In this document: positions 25,301 through 39,223 of the stretch, one piece after another
Layout of the letters: the number at the start of each line of letters is the position of its first letter
Position numbering within the stretch: the first letter of the stretch is position 1
Assembly (NCBI GenBank): GCA_032622095.1
Contig: CP136062.1
Coordinates: forward strand, 6,140,001-6,204,000
From: Siphonodentalium dalli
Taxonomy: Eukaryota > Mollusca > Scaphopoda > Gadilida > Siphonodentaliidae
Length of the DNA stretch: 64,000 nt
Reading direction: 5' to 3'
Notes under the pieces: model-generated
Database searches by the model: none
Told to the model about the DNA's origin: nothing
What the model saw: only the letters and a program-made list of their open reading frames with translations
Made by a program: the position numbers and the translations under genes

Positions 25301-28300
25301 ATTCCACTATTATAGTGATATATAACCAGGTCAGGTACATCCTGAATTCCACTATTATAGTGGTATATAACCAGGTCAGGCACATCCTGAATTCCACTAT
25401 TATAGTGATATATAACCAGGTCAGGTACATCCTGAATTCCACTATTATAGTGGTATACGACCAGGTCAGGCACATCCTGAATTCCACTATTATAGTGGTA
25501 TACGACCAGGTCAGGTACATCCTGAATTCCACTATTATAGTGGTATACGACCAGGTCAGGCACATCCTGAATTCCACTAGTATAGTGGTATATGAGCAGA
25601 TCAGGCACATCCTGAATTCCACTATTATAGTGGTATACGACCAGGTCAGGTACATCCTGAATTCCACTATTATAGTGGTATATAACCAGGTCAGGTACAT
25701 CCTGAATTCCACTATTATAGTGGTATATAACCAGGTCAGGCACATCCTGAATTCCACTGTTATTGTGGTATACGACCATGTCAGGTACATCCTGAATTCC
25801 ACTATTATAGTGGTATACGACCAGGTCAGGTACATCCTGAATTCCACTATTATAGTGGTATATAACCAGGTCAGGTACATCCTAAATTCCACTATTATAG
25901 TGGTATACGACCAGGTCAGGTACATCCTGAATTCCACTATTATAGTGGTATATAACCAGGTCAGGTACATCCTGAATTCCACTATTATAGTGGTATACGA
26001 CCAGGTCAGGCACATCCTGAATTCCACTATTATAGTGGTATATAACCAGGTCAGGCACATCCTGAATTCCACTATTATAGTGGTATACGACCATGTCAGG
26101 TACATCCTGAATTCCACTATTATAGTGGTATATAACCAGGTCAGGTACATCCTGAATTCCACTATTATAGTGATATATAACCAGGTCAGGTACATCCTGA
26201 ATTCCACTATTATAGTGGTATACGACCAGGTCAGGTACATCCTGAATTCCACTATTATAGTGGTATATAACCAGGTCAGGCACATCCTGAATTCCACTAT
26301 TATAGTGGTATACGACCAGGTCAGGCACATCCTGAATTCCACTATTATAGTGGTATACGACCCGGTCAGGTACATCCTGAATTCCATTATTATAGTGGTA
26401 TACGACCAGGTCAGACACATCCTGAATTCCACTATTATAGTGATATATAACCAGGTCAGGTACATCCTGAATTCCACTATTATAGTGATATATAACCAGG
26501 TCAGGCACATCCTGAATTTATAGTGGTATACGACCAGGTCAGGCACATCCTGAATTCCACTATTATATTGATATATAACCAGGTCAGGTACATCCTGAAT
26601 TCCACTATTATAGTGGTATACGACCAGGTCAGGTACATCCTGAATTCCACTATTATAGTGATATATAACCAGGTCAGGCACATCCTGAATACCACTATTA
26701 TAGTGGTATACGACCAGGTCAGGTACATCCTGAATTCCACTATTATAGTGGTATATAACCAGGTCAGGCACATCCTGAATTCCACTATTATAGTGATATA
26801 TAACCAGGTCAGGCACATCCTGAATTCCACTATTATAGTGATATATAACCAGGTCAGATACATCCTGAATTCCACTATTATAGTGGTATATAACCAGGTC
26901 AGGCACATCCTGAATTCCACTATTATAGTGATATATAACCAGGTCAGGTACATCCTGAATTCCACTATTATAGTGGTATATAACCAGGTCAGGCACATCC
27001 TGAATTCCACTATTATAGTGATATATAACCAGGTCAGGCACATCCTGAATTCCACTATTATAGTGATATATAACCAGGTCAGGTACATCCTGAATTCCAC
27101 TATTATAGTGGTATATAACCAGGTCAGGCACATCCTGAATTCCACTATTATAGTGGTATATAACCAGGTCAGACACATCCTGAATACCACTATTATAGTG
27201 GTATATAACCAGGTCAGGCACATCCTGAATTCCACTATTATAGTGGTATATAACCAGATCAGGTACATCCTGAATTCCACTATTATAGTGGTATATAACC
27301 AGGTCAGGTACATCCTGAATTCCACTATTATAGTGGTATATAACCAGGCCAGGCACATCCTGAATTCCACTATTATAGTGGTATACGACCAGGTCAGGTA
27401 CATCCTGAATTCCACTATTATAGTGGTATATAACCAGGTCAGGTACATCCTGAATTCCACTATTATAGTGGTATATAACCAGGTCAGGTACATCCTGAAT
27501 TCCACTATTATAGTGGTATATAACCAGGTCAGGCACATCCTGAATTCCACTATTATAGTGATATATAACCAGGTCAGGTACATCCTGAATTCCACTATTA
27601 TAGTGGTATACGACCAGGTCAGGCACATCCTGAATTCCACTATTATAGTGGTATATAACCAGGTCAGGTACATCCTGAATTCCACTATTATAATGGTATA
27701 TAACCAGGTCAGGAACATCCTGAATTCCACTATTATAGTGGTATATAACCAGGTCAGGTACATCCTGAATTCCACTATTATAGTGGTATATAACCAGGTC
27801 AGACACACCCTGAATTCCACTATTATAGTGGTATATAACCAGGTCAGGTACATCCTGAATTCCACTATTATAGTGATATATAACCAGGTCAGGTACATCC
27901 TGAATTCCACTATTATAGTGGTATACGACCAGGTCAGGTACATCCTGAATTCCACTATTATAGTGGTATACGACCAGGTCAGGTACATCCTGAATTCCAC
28001 TATTATAGTGATATATAACCAGGTCAGGTACATCCTGAATTCCACTATTATAGTGATATATAACCAGGTCAGGTACATCCTGAATTCCACTATTATAGTG
28101 GTATACGACCAGGTCAGGTACATCCTGAATTCCACTATTATAGTGGTATATAACCAGGTCAAACACATCCTGAATTCCATTATTATAGTGGTATACGACC
28201 AGGTCAGGCATATCCTGAATTCCACTATTATAGTGGTATATAACCAGGTCAGGTACATCCTGAATTCCACTATAATAGTGGTATATAACCAGGTCAGGTA

Positions 28301-31300
28301 CATCCTGAATTCCACTATTATAGTGATATATAACCAGGTCAGGTACATCCTGAATTCCACTATTATAGTGGTATATAACCAGATCAGGTACATCCTGAAT
28401 TCCACTATTATAGTGATATATAACCAGGTCAGGTACATCCTGAATTCCACTATTATAGTGATATATAACCAGGTCAGGTACATCCTGAATTCCACTATTA
28501 TAGTGATATATAACCAGGTCAGGTACATCCTGAATTCCACTATTATAGTGGTATATAACCAGGTCAAACACATCCTGAATTCCATTATTATAGTGGTATA
28601 TAACCAGGTCAGGTACATCCTGAATTCCACTATTATAGTGGTATATAACCAGGTCAGGTACATCCTGAATTCCACTATTATAGTGATATATAACCAGGTC
28701 AGGTACATCCTGAATACCGTTATTATAGTGGTATATAACCAGGTCAGGTACATCCTGAATTCCACTATTATAGTGGTATATAACCAGGTCAGGTACATCC
28801 TGAATTCCACTATTATAGTGGTATATAACCAGGTCAGGTACATCCTGAATTCCACTATTATAGTGGTATATAACCAGGTCAGGTACATCCTGAATTCCAC
28901 TATTATAGTGGTATACGACCAGGTCAGGTACATCATGAATTCCACTATTATAGTGATATATAACCAGGTCAAACACATCCTGAATTCCATTATTATAGTG
29001 GTATATAACCAGGTCAGGTACATCCTGAATTCCACTATTATAGTGGTATATAACCAGGTCAGGTACATCCTGAATTCCACTATTATAGTGGTATATAACC
29101 AGGTCAAACACATCCTGAATTCCACTATTATAGTGGTATATAACCAGGTCAGGTACATCCTGAATTCCACTATTATAGTGGTATATGACCAGGTCAGGTA
29201 CATCCTGAATTCCACTATTATAGTGGTATATAACCAGGTCAGGTACATCCTGAATACCACTATTATAGTGATATATAACCAGGTCAGGTACATCCTGAAT
29301 TCCACTATTATAGTGGTATATAACCAGGTCAGGTACATCCTGAATTCCACTATTATAGTGGTATATAACCAGGTCAGGTACATCCTGAATTCCACTATTA
29401 TAGTGGTATACGACCAGGTCAGGTACATCCTGAATTCCACTATTATAGTGGTATACGACCAGGTCAGGTACATCCTGAATTCCACTATTATAGTGATATA
29501 TAACCAGGTCAGGTACATCCTGAATTCCACTATTATAGTGGTATATGACCTGGTCAGGAACATCCTGAATACCACTATTATAGTGGTATACGACCAGGTC
29601 AGGTACATCCTGAATTCCACTATTATAGTGATATATAACCAGGTCAGGTACATCCTGAATTCCACTATTATAGTGGTATATAACCAGGTCAGGTACATCC
29701 TGAATTCCACTATTATAGTGGTATACGACCAGGTCAGGTACATCCTGAATTCCACTATTATAGTGGTATACGACCAGGTCAGGTACATCCTGAATTCCAC
29801 TATTATAGTGGTATATGACCAGGTCAGGTACATCCTGAATTCCACTATTATAGTGGTATATAACCAGGTCAGGTACATCCTGAATTCCACTATTATAGTG
29901 ATATATAACCTGGTCAGGTACATCCTGAATTCCATTATTATAGTGGTATATAACCAGGTCAGACACATCCTGAATTCCACTATTATAGTGGTATATAACC
30001 AGGTCAGGTACATCCTGAATTCCACTATTATAGTGGTATACGACCAGGTCAGGTACATCCTGAATTCCACTATTATAGTGGTATATAACCAGGTCAGGTA
30101 CATCCTGAATTCCACTATTATAGTGGTATATAACCAGGTCAGGTACATCCTGAATTCCACTATTATAGTGGTATATAACCAGGTCAGGTACATCCTGAAT
30201 TCCACTATTATAGTGGTATATAACCAGGTCAGGCACATCCTGAATTCCACTATTATAGTGGTATATAACCAGGTCAGGTACATCCTGAATTCCACTATTA
30301 TAGTGGTATATAACCAGGTCAGGTACATCCTGAATTCCACTATTATAGTGGTATACGACCAGGTCAGGTACATCCTGAATTCCACTATTATAGTGGTATA
30401 TAACCAGGTCAGGCACATCCTGAATTCCACTATTATAGTGGTATATAACCAGGTCAGGTACATCCTGAATTCCACTATTATAGTGGTATATAACCAGGTC
30501 AGGTACATCCTGAATTCCACTATTATAGTGGTATACGACCATGTCAGGTACATCCTGAATTCCACTATTATAGTGGTATATAACCAGGTCAGGTACATCC
30601 TGAATTCCACTATTATAGTGATATATAACCAGGTCAGGTACATCCTGAATTCCACTATTATAGTGGTATACGACCAGGTCAGGCACATCCTGAATTCCAC
30701 TATTATAGTGGTATATAACCAGGTCAGGTACATCCTGAATTCCACTATTATAGTGGTATATAACCAGGTCAGGTACATCCTGAATTCCACTATTATAGTG
30801 GTATATAACCAGGTCAGGTACATCCTGAATTCCACTATTATAGTGATATATAACCAGGTCAGGTACATCCTGAATTCCACTATTATAGTGGTATACGACC
30901 ATGTCAGGTACATCCTGAATTCCACTATTATAGTGGTATACGACCAGGTCAGGTACATCCTGAATTCCACTATTATAGTGGTATATAACCAGGTCAGGCA
31001 CATCCTGAATTCCACTATTATAGTGATATATAACCAGGTCAGGTACATCCTGAATTCCACTATTATAGTGGTATACGACCAGGTCAGGCACATCCTGAAT
31101 TCCACTATTATAGTGGTATATAACCAGGTCAGGTACATCCTGAATTCCACTATTATAGTGGTATATAACCAGGTCAGGTACATCCTGAATTCCACTATTA
31201 TAGTGGTATATAACCAGGTCAGGTACATCCTGAATTCCACTATTATAGTGATATATAACCAGGTCAGGTACATCCTGAATTCCACTATTATAGTGGTATA

Positions 31301-34300
31301 CGACCATGTCAGGTACATCCTGAATTCCACTATTATAGTGGTATACGACCAGGTCAGGTACATCCTGAATTCCACTATTATAGTGGTATATAACCAGGTC
31401 AGGCACATCCTGAATTCCACTATTATAGTGATATATAACCAGGTCAGCTACATTCTGAATTCCACTATTATAGTGGTATACGACCAGGTCAGGTACATCC
31501 TGAATTCCACTATTATAGTGATATATAACCAGGTCAGGTACATCCTGAATTCCACTATTATAGTGGTATACGACCATGTCAGGTACATCCTGAATTCCAC
31601 TATTATAGTGGTATATAACCAGGTCAGGTACATCCTGAATTCCACTATTATAGTGGTATATAACCAGGTCAGGTACATCCTGAATACCACTATTATAGTG
31701 GTATACGACCAGGTCAGGTACATCCTGAATTCCACTATTATAGTGGTATACGACCAGGTCAGGTACATCCTGAATTCCACTATTATAGTGGTATACGACC
31801 AGGTCAGGTACATCCTGAATTCCACTATTATAGTGGTATATAACCAGGTCAGGTACATCCTGAATTCCACTATTATAGTGGTATATAACCAGGTCAGGCA
31901 CATCCTGAATTCCACTATTATAGTGGTATATAACCAGGTCAGGTACATCCTGAATTCCACTATTATAGTGGTATATAACCAGGTCAGGTACATCCTGAAT
32001 TCCACTATTATAGTGATATATAACCAGGTCAGGTACATCCTGAATTCCACTATTATAGTGGTATATAACCAGCTCAGGTACATCCTGAATTCCACTATTA
32101 TAGTGGTATATAACCAGGCCAGGCACATCCTGAATTCCACTATTATAGTGGTATATAACCAGGTCAGGTACATCCTGAATTCCACTATTATAGTGGTATA
32201 TAACCAGGTCAGGTACATACTGAATTTCACTATTATAGTGATATATAACCAGGCCAGGTACACCCTGAATTCCACTATTATAGTGATATACGACCAGGTC
32301 AGGTACATCCTGAATTCCACTATTATAGTGATATACGACCAGGTCAGGTACATCCTGAATTCCACTATTATAGTGGTATATAACCAGGTCAGGTACATCC
32401 TGAATTCCACTATTATAGTGGTATATAACCAGGTCAGGTACATCCTGAATTCCACTATTATAGTGGTATATAACCAGGTCAGGTACATCCTGAATTCCAC
32501 TATTATAGTGGTATATAACCAGGTCAGGTACATCCTGAATTCCACTATTATAGTGGTATATAACCAGGTCAGGTACATCCTGAATTCCACTATTATAGTG
32601 GTATATAACCAGGTCAGGTACATCCTGAATTCCACTATTATAGTGTTATACGACCAGGTCAGGTACATCCTGAATTCCACTATTATAGTGGTTTATAACC
32701 AGGTCAGGTACATCCTGAATTCCACTATTATAGTGGTATACGACCAGGTCAGGTACATCCTGAATTCCACTATTATAGTGGTATATAACCAGGTCAGGCG
32801 CATCCTGAATTCCACTATTATAGAGGTATATGACCAGGTCAGGTACATCCTGAATTCCACTATTATAGTGGTATACGACCAGGTCAGGTACATCATGAAT
32901 TCCACTATTATAGTGGTATACGACCAGGTCAGGTACATCCTGAATTCCACTATTATAGTGGTATATAACCAGGTCAGACACATCCTGAATTCCACTATTA
33001 TAGTGGTATATAACCAGGTCAGGTACATCCTGAATTCCACTATTATAGTGATATATAACCAGGTCAGATACATCCTGAATTCCACTATTATAGTGGTATA
33101 AGACCAGGTCAGGTACATCCTGAATTCCACTATTATAGTGGTATATAACCAGGTCAGGTACATCCTGAATTCCACTATTATAGTGGTATATAACCAGGTC
33201 AGGTACATCCTGAATTCCACTATTATAGTGATATATAACCAGGTCAGGCACATCCTGAATTCCTCTATTATAGTGGTATACGACCAGGTCAGGTACATCC
33301 TGAATTCCACTATTATAGTGGTATACGACCAGGTCAGGTACATCCTGAATTCCACTATTATAGTGGTATATAACCAGGTCAGGTACATCCTGAATTCCAC
33401 TATTATAGTGGTATACGACCAGATCAGGTACATCCTGAATTCCACTATTATAGTGATATATAACCAGGTCAGGTACATCCTGAATTCCACTATTATAGTG
33501 GTATATCACCAGGTCTGTTACATCCTGAATTCCACTATTATAGTGGTATATAACCAGGTCAGGTACATCCTGAATTCCACTATTATAGTGGTATACGACC
33601 AGGTCAGGTACATCCTGAATTCCACTATTATAGTGGTATATGACCAGGTCAGGTACATCCTGAATTCCACTATTATAGTGGTATATAACCAGGTCAGGTA
33701 CATCCTGAATTCCACTATTATAGTGGTATACGACCAGGTCAGGTACATCCTGAATTCCACTATTATAGTGGTATACGACCAGGTCAGGTACATCCTGAAT
33801 TCCACTATTATAGTGGTATATAACCAGGTCAGGCGCGTCCTGAATTCCACTATTATAGTGGTATACGACCAGGTCAGACACACCCTGAATTCCACTATTA
33901 TAGTGGTATATAACCAGGTCAGGTACATCCTAAATTCTACTATTATAGTGGTATACGACCAGGTCAGCTACATCCTGAATTCCACTATTATAGTGGTATA
34001 CGACCAGGTCAGGTACATCCTGAATACCACTATTATAGTGGTATATAACCAGGTCAGGTACATCCTGAATTCCACTATTATAGTGGTATATAACCAGGTC
34101 AGGTACATCCTGAATTCCACTATTATAGTGGTATACGACCAGGTCAGGTACATCCTGAATTCCACTATTATAGTGGTATATAACCAGGTCAGGTACATCC
34201 TGAATTCCACTATTATAGTGGTATACGACCAGGTCAGGTACATCCTGAATTCCACTATTATAGTGGTATACGACCAGGTCAGGTACATCCTGAATTCCAC

Positions 34301-36968
34301 TATTATAGTGGTATATGACCAGGTCAGGTACATCCTGAATTCCACTATTATAGTGGTATATAACCAGGTCAGGTACATCCTGAATTCCACTATTATAGTG
34401 GTATACGACCAGGTCAGGTACATCCTGAATTCCACTATTATAGTGGTATACGACCAGGTCAGGTACATCCTGAATTCCACTATTATAGTGGTATATAACC
34501 AGGTCAGGCGCGTCCTGAATTCCACTATTATAGTGGTATATAACCAGGTCAGGTACATCCTGAATTCCACTATTATAGTGGTATATAACCAGATCAGGTA
34601 CATCCTGAATTCCACTATTATAGTGGTATACGACCAGGTCAGGTACATCCTGAATTCCACTATTATAGTGGTATATAACCAGGTCAGGCGCGTCCTGAAT
34701 TCCACTATTATAGTGGTATACGACCAGGTCAGGTACATCCTGAATTTCACTATTATAGTGGTATATAACCAGGTCAGACACATCCTGAATTCCACTAGTA
34801 TAGTGATATACGACCAGGTCAGGTACATCCTGAATTCCACTATTATAGAGGTATATGACCAGGTCAGGTACATCCTGAATTCCACTATTATAGTGGTATA
34901 TAACCAGGTCAGACACATCCTGAATTCCACTAGTATAGTGATATACGACCAGGTCAGGCACATCCTGAATTCCACTATTATAGAGGTATATGACCAGGTC
35001 AGGTACATCCTGAATTCCACTATTATAGTGGTATATAACCAGGTCAGGTACATCCTGAATTCCACTATTATAGTGATATATAACCAGGTCAGGTACATCC
35101 TGAATTCCACTATTATAGTGGTATACGACCATGTCAGGCGCGTCCTGAATACCACTATTATAGTGATATATAACCAGGTCAGGTACATCCTGAATTCCAC
35201 TATTATAGTGATATATAACCAGGTCAGGTACATCCTGAATTCCACTATTATAGTGGTATATAACCAGGTCAGGTACATCCTGAATTCCACTATTATAGTG
35301 GTATATAACCAGGTCAGGTACATCCTGAATTCCACTATTATAGTGGTATATAACCAGGTCAGACACACCCTGAATTCCACTATTATAGTGGTATATGACC
35401 AGGTCAGGTACATCCTGAATTCCACTATTATAGTGGTATATAACCAGGTCAGGCGCGTCCTGAATTCCACTATTATAGTGGTATACGACCAGGTCAGGTA
35501 CATCCTGAATTTCACTATTATAGTGATATACGACCAGGTCAGGTACATCCTGAATTCCACTATTATAGTGGTATATAACCAGGTCAGGCACATCCGGAAT
35601 TCCACTAGTATAGTGGTATACGACCAGGTCAGGTACATCCTGAATTCCACTATTATAGTGGTATATAACCAGGTCAGGCACATCCTGAATTCCACTATTA
35701 TAGTGGTATACGACCAGGTCAGGTACATCCTGAATTCCACTAGTATAGTGGTATATAACCAGGTCAGGTACATCCTGAATTCCACTATTATAGTGGTATA
35801 TGACCAGGTCAGGTACATCCTGAATTCCACTATTATAGTGGTATATGACCAGGTCAGGTACATCCTGAATTCCACTATTATAGTGGTATACGACCAGATC
35901 AGGTACATCCTGAATTCCACTATTATAGTGGTATACGACCAGGTCAGGCGCGTCCTGAATTCCACTATTATAGAGGTATATGACCAGGTCAGGTACATCC
36001 TGAATTCCACTATTATAGTGATATATGACCAGGTCAGGTACATCCTGAATTCCACTATTATAGTGCTATATGACCAGTTCAGGTACATCCTGAATTCCAC
36101 TGTTATTGTGGTATACGACCAGGTCAGGTACATCCTGAATTCCACTATTATAGTGGTATACGACCAGGTCAGGCGCGTCCTGAATTCCACTACTATAGAG
36201 GTATATGACCAGGTCAGGTACATCCTGAATTCCACTATTATAGTGGTATACGACCAGGTCAGGTACATCCTGAATTCCACTATTATAGTGGTATATAACC
36301 AGGTCAGGTACATCCTGAATTCCACTATTATAGTGGTATACGACCAGATCAGGTACATCCTGAATTCCACTATTATAGTGATATATAACCAGGTCAGGTA
36401 CATCCTGAAGTCCACTATTATAGTGGTATACGACCAGGTCAGGTACATCCTGAATTCCACTATTATAGTGGTATACGACCAGGTCAGGTACATCCTGAAT
36501 TCCACTATTATAGTGTTATACGACCAGGTCAGGTACATCCTGAATTCCACTATTATAGTGGTATATGACCAGGTTAGGTACATCCTGAATTCCACTATTA
36601 TAGTGGTATACGACCAGATCAGGTACATCCTGAATTCCACTATTATAGTGGTATATAACCAGGTCAGGCACATCCTGAATTCCACTATTATAGTGGTATA
36701 CGACCAGGTCAGGTACATCCTGAATTCCACTATTATAGTGGTATACGACCAGATCAGGTACATCCTGAATTCCACTATTATAGTGGTATATGACCAGGTC
36801 AGGTACATCCTGAATTCCACTATTATAGTGGTATATGACCAGGTCAGGTACATCCTGAATTCCACTATTATAGTGGTATACGACCAGGTCAGGTACATCC
36901 TGAATTCCACTATTATAGTGGTATACGACCAGATCAGGTACATCCTGAATTCCACTATTATAGTGGTA
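19371..36968. repeat. 45-bp satellite, block 1 (~391 monomers)
   Basis: The monomer reads GTATAC, GACCAGGTC, AGGTACATCCT, GAATTC, CACTATTATAGTG in direct succession (45 bp). Main variants: tatacg / tatata / tatatg before 'acc'; gtggt / gtgat; ggtaca / ggcaca / gacaca / ggcgcg before 'tcc'; aggtcagg / agatcagg. Register is almost perfect: from 26,523 to 33,101 there is no net frame change. Exceptions include a truncated unit at 26,518 and small indels around 20,875, 21,720-21,830 and 22,870-22,900. Long ORFs on both strands reflect the period being 15 codons. The assembly gap 21,610-21,709 lies inside, so true length is unknown. Confidence 0.98.
21610..21709. other. Assembly gap (100 N)
   Basis: Exactly 100 N, the usual placeholder for a gap of unknown size. 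Monomers just to its right contain several single-base deletions (ggtataaacagg, tatgacaggtcggtac, gaattcactatt), suggesting low-accuracy sequence at the contig end. Confidence 0.97.
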
Positions 36969-39223
36969 CTAGGGGTTTGCCCGTCACAAAATGACGGGTA
37001 TATAAATGTTCTTTGTCATTTTCTAGTGTCCGCTTTCATGGACACATGGAATGGTCATGCTTCTCTTTTTTGTTACTGGATGCGCGTTGGAACACTTTAT
37101 TTCACTAAAACTGTATTTCTACACACCCAGTCTACATATGCGCATGCACATATTGCACGAAACAAAATCAGTATATTATTTAAATACTACTATGCACCAA
37201 CCGAAACATACTCAATTCAGGAGCCTTCATTTGGGAGCTTGTTGCACATTTTGAACGGACTCAATTTGGAACCTGTATTCCGCATGCCGCCTAATTATCA
37301 CACGCCTGCACTGTGCGGTCCATTTGTATGAACACTTTTCAATAAAATTATATTTTTTACCCCCACCCTCATCTCCTCAACCCATGTATATGCATGCACA
37401 TATGGAACTCAACAATCAAAATATTGTACTTTATCTATACTGAAACAGGCTCAATTCGGGAGACTTTATTCAGCGGGGAGGGGTCTACAGCCCCTTTCTG
37501 CGCATCGCGCACATTATATATGATCTTGAACTGCGTGAGCTTCGCGCACATATAGGGAGCTTGCAGCACATTTTAACCCCCTTTGGAACCTGTATTATGC
37601 ATGCGGCCTAATGATCACACGCCATGCATTGCGCGGCCCATTTGTATGAAAACTTTATTTCAATAAAACTGTATTTTTGCCCCCAACATCATCTCCCCAA
37701 CCCACGTATATATATATATGCATGCACATATGGAACGCAACAATCAAGATATTTTACTTTATCTATAGGGCCTACTAACTGAAACAGACTCTATTCGGAA
37801 CCTTTATTTAGCGGGGGAGGGGTCTGCAGCCTCGTAGTGAGCTTCGCGCACATTATATGAATTTAAACTGCGTGCGCTTCGCGCACATTGTGATCTTTTA
37901 AACATTTATTCTTTTATCAGATTTGCACTCAACCGAAAGATTAAAAGAACATTAATTAGCGTCGGCAGTATTACTTACACTATAGGCCCTATTATTAGGC
38001 CTGTCCCGAGAATGTGATTTTTCTAACTGAGTTTGGCGAATTTACTGAGTTCACGGTACCCACTGGCGGGAGGTCAGACTGTCCATTCGCCATGCATTGC
38101 GCGGCCCATTTGTATGAAAACTTAATTTCAATAAAACTGTATTTTTGCCCCCAACATCATCTCCCCAACCCACGTATATATATGCATGCACATATGGAAC
38201 GCAACAATCAAGATATTTTACTTTATCTATAGGGCCTACTAACTGAAACAGACTCTATTCGGAACCTTTATTTAACGGGGAGGGGTCTGCAGCCTCGTAG
38301 TGAGCTTCGCGCACATTATATGAATTTAAACTGCGTGCGCTTCGCGCACATTGTGATCTTTTAAACATTTATTCTTTTATCAGATTTGCACTCAACCGAA
38401 AGATTAAAAGAACATTAATTAGCGTCGGCAGTATTACTTACACTATAGGCCCTATTATTAGGCCTGTCCCGAGAATGTGATTTTTCTAACTGAGTTTGGC
38501 GAATTTACTGAGTTCACGGTACCCACTGGCGGGAGGTCAGACTGTCCATTCGCCATCTCCCATGTATACTGGTACTCCTTCGATACCACACTCAATGCAC
38601 AACTTTCGTATCAAATACAGCATTATTTACTTATGTTCAAACCCAACTGGCAAATTAAAATAGAATCAAAATACCATATTAGAATTAGTACCCATGCCCA
38701 ACGACGAACGTTCGAGTCTTGACCCCACTACATCCACCCATTCCCAACGACGGTAGAACGTTCGAGTCTTGACTACACCCCACTATACATGCACTTCCGC
38801 GACAAAATCAACATTCGTTATCTAAATTCACAATGTACCTGAACTGACACATACAATTAGCGCTTATTTCCAACAACTCTTTGGTTGAGCGCATGGAAGT
38901 TTCGCCTACAATAGCAAAGCAAGTGTTGGTTTGCGTTCGACGTCAATGACGTCATTTGGACAAACGTCATAAGAAATAGTGTCTACTTCAGTGCAGATAC
39001 CGCATTTGGGGACCATGTTAGATCTCAGGTTTGCTCGGACCAATCGGCGTGAAATTTGGTGAGACACCTTTTATGACACACTATAGGCAGTGGTACAAAT
39101 TTGGGTCACATTAGACGCATGGTTAAAAAGTTATAAACGCGCCAAAAGCGTGACCGAGTTATACACACACAGACAGATACACACACACACACACACACAG
39201 ACGACGGGTTTTATATATATAGA
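36969..39223 (-). mobile_element. Non-autonomous Helitron inserted in the satellite, copy 1
   Basis: Read on the minus strand, it starts TCTATATATATAAAACCCGT preceded by host A. It ends with a hairpin (CCCGTCA, ttttg, TGACGGG), nine bases, then CTAG followed by host T. These are the hallmarks of a Helitron: 5' TC, 3' hairpin plus CTRR, insertion between A and T without duplication. Removing it restores an uninterrupted monomer (gtggta + tatgacc). The interior has ~465-bp tandem units (37,621 and 38,089, third start 38,552), more diverged upstream units and a (CA)n run near 39,165-39,200. No Rep/helicase ORF is present, so it would depend on an autonomous partner. Confidence 0.85.
37621..38551 (-). 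repeat. Two ~465-bp tandem units inside Helitron copy 1
   Basis: Units start at gccatgcattgcgcgg (37,621 and 38,089); the second ends at 38,551 before gccatctcccatg. Each contains aataaaactgtatttttgcc, gtgcgcttcgcgcac (a tight hairpin), gattaaaagaacattaatta and gcgggaggtcagactgtcca. Less similar units precede them at about 37,080 and 37,315. ORFs 38,014-38,232 and 38,477-38,722 share their first 26 residues because of this duplication. Confidence 0.85.

Noticed and set aside
25200-32126. ORF of 2,308 codons on the minus strand, and similar 912-2,192-codon ORFs on the plus strand
   Set aside because: The monomer is 45 bp = 15 codons, and the same DNA is open in at least three frames on both strands at once. 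Variation does not favour any frame, so this is an artefact of the period.
33138-37331. ORF running from the satellite into the Helitron with a 119-residue non-repetitive tail (also 39,263-43,051)
   Set aside because: The identical tail appears twice only because the Helitron is duplicated. The tail is antisense to the Helitron and has no domain.
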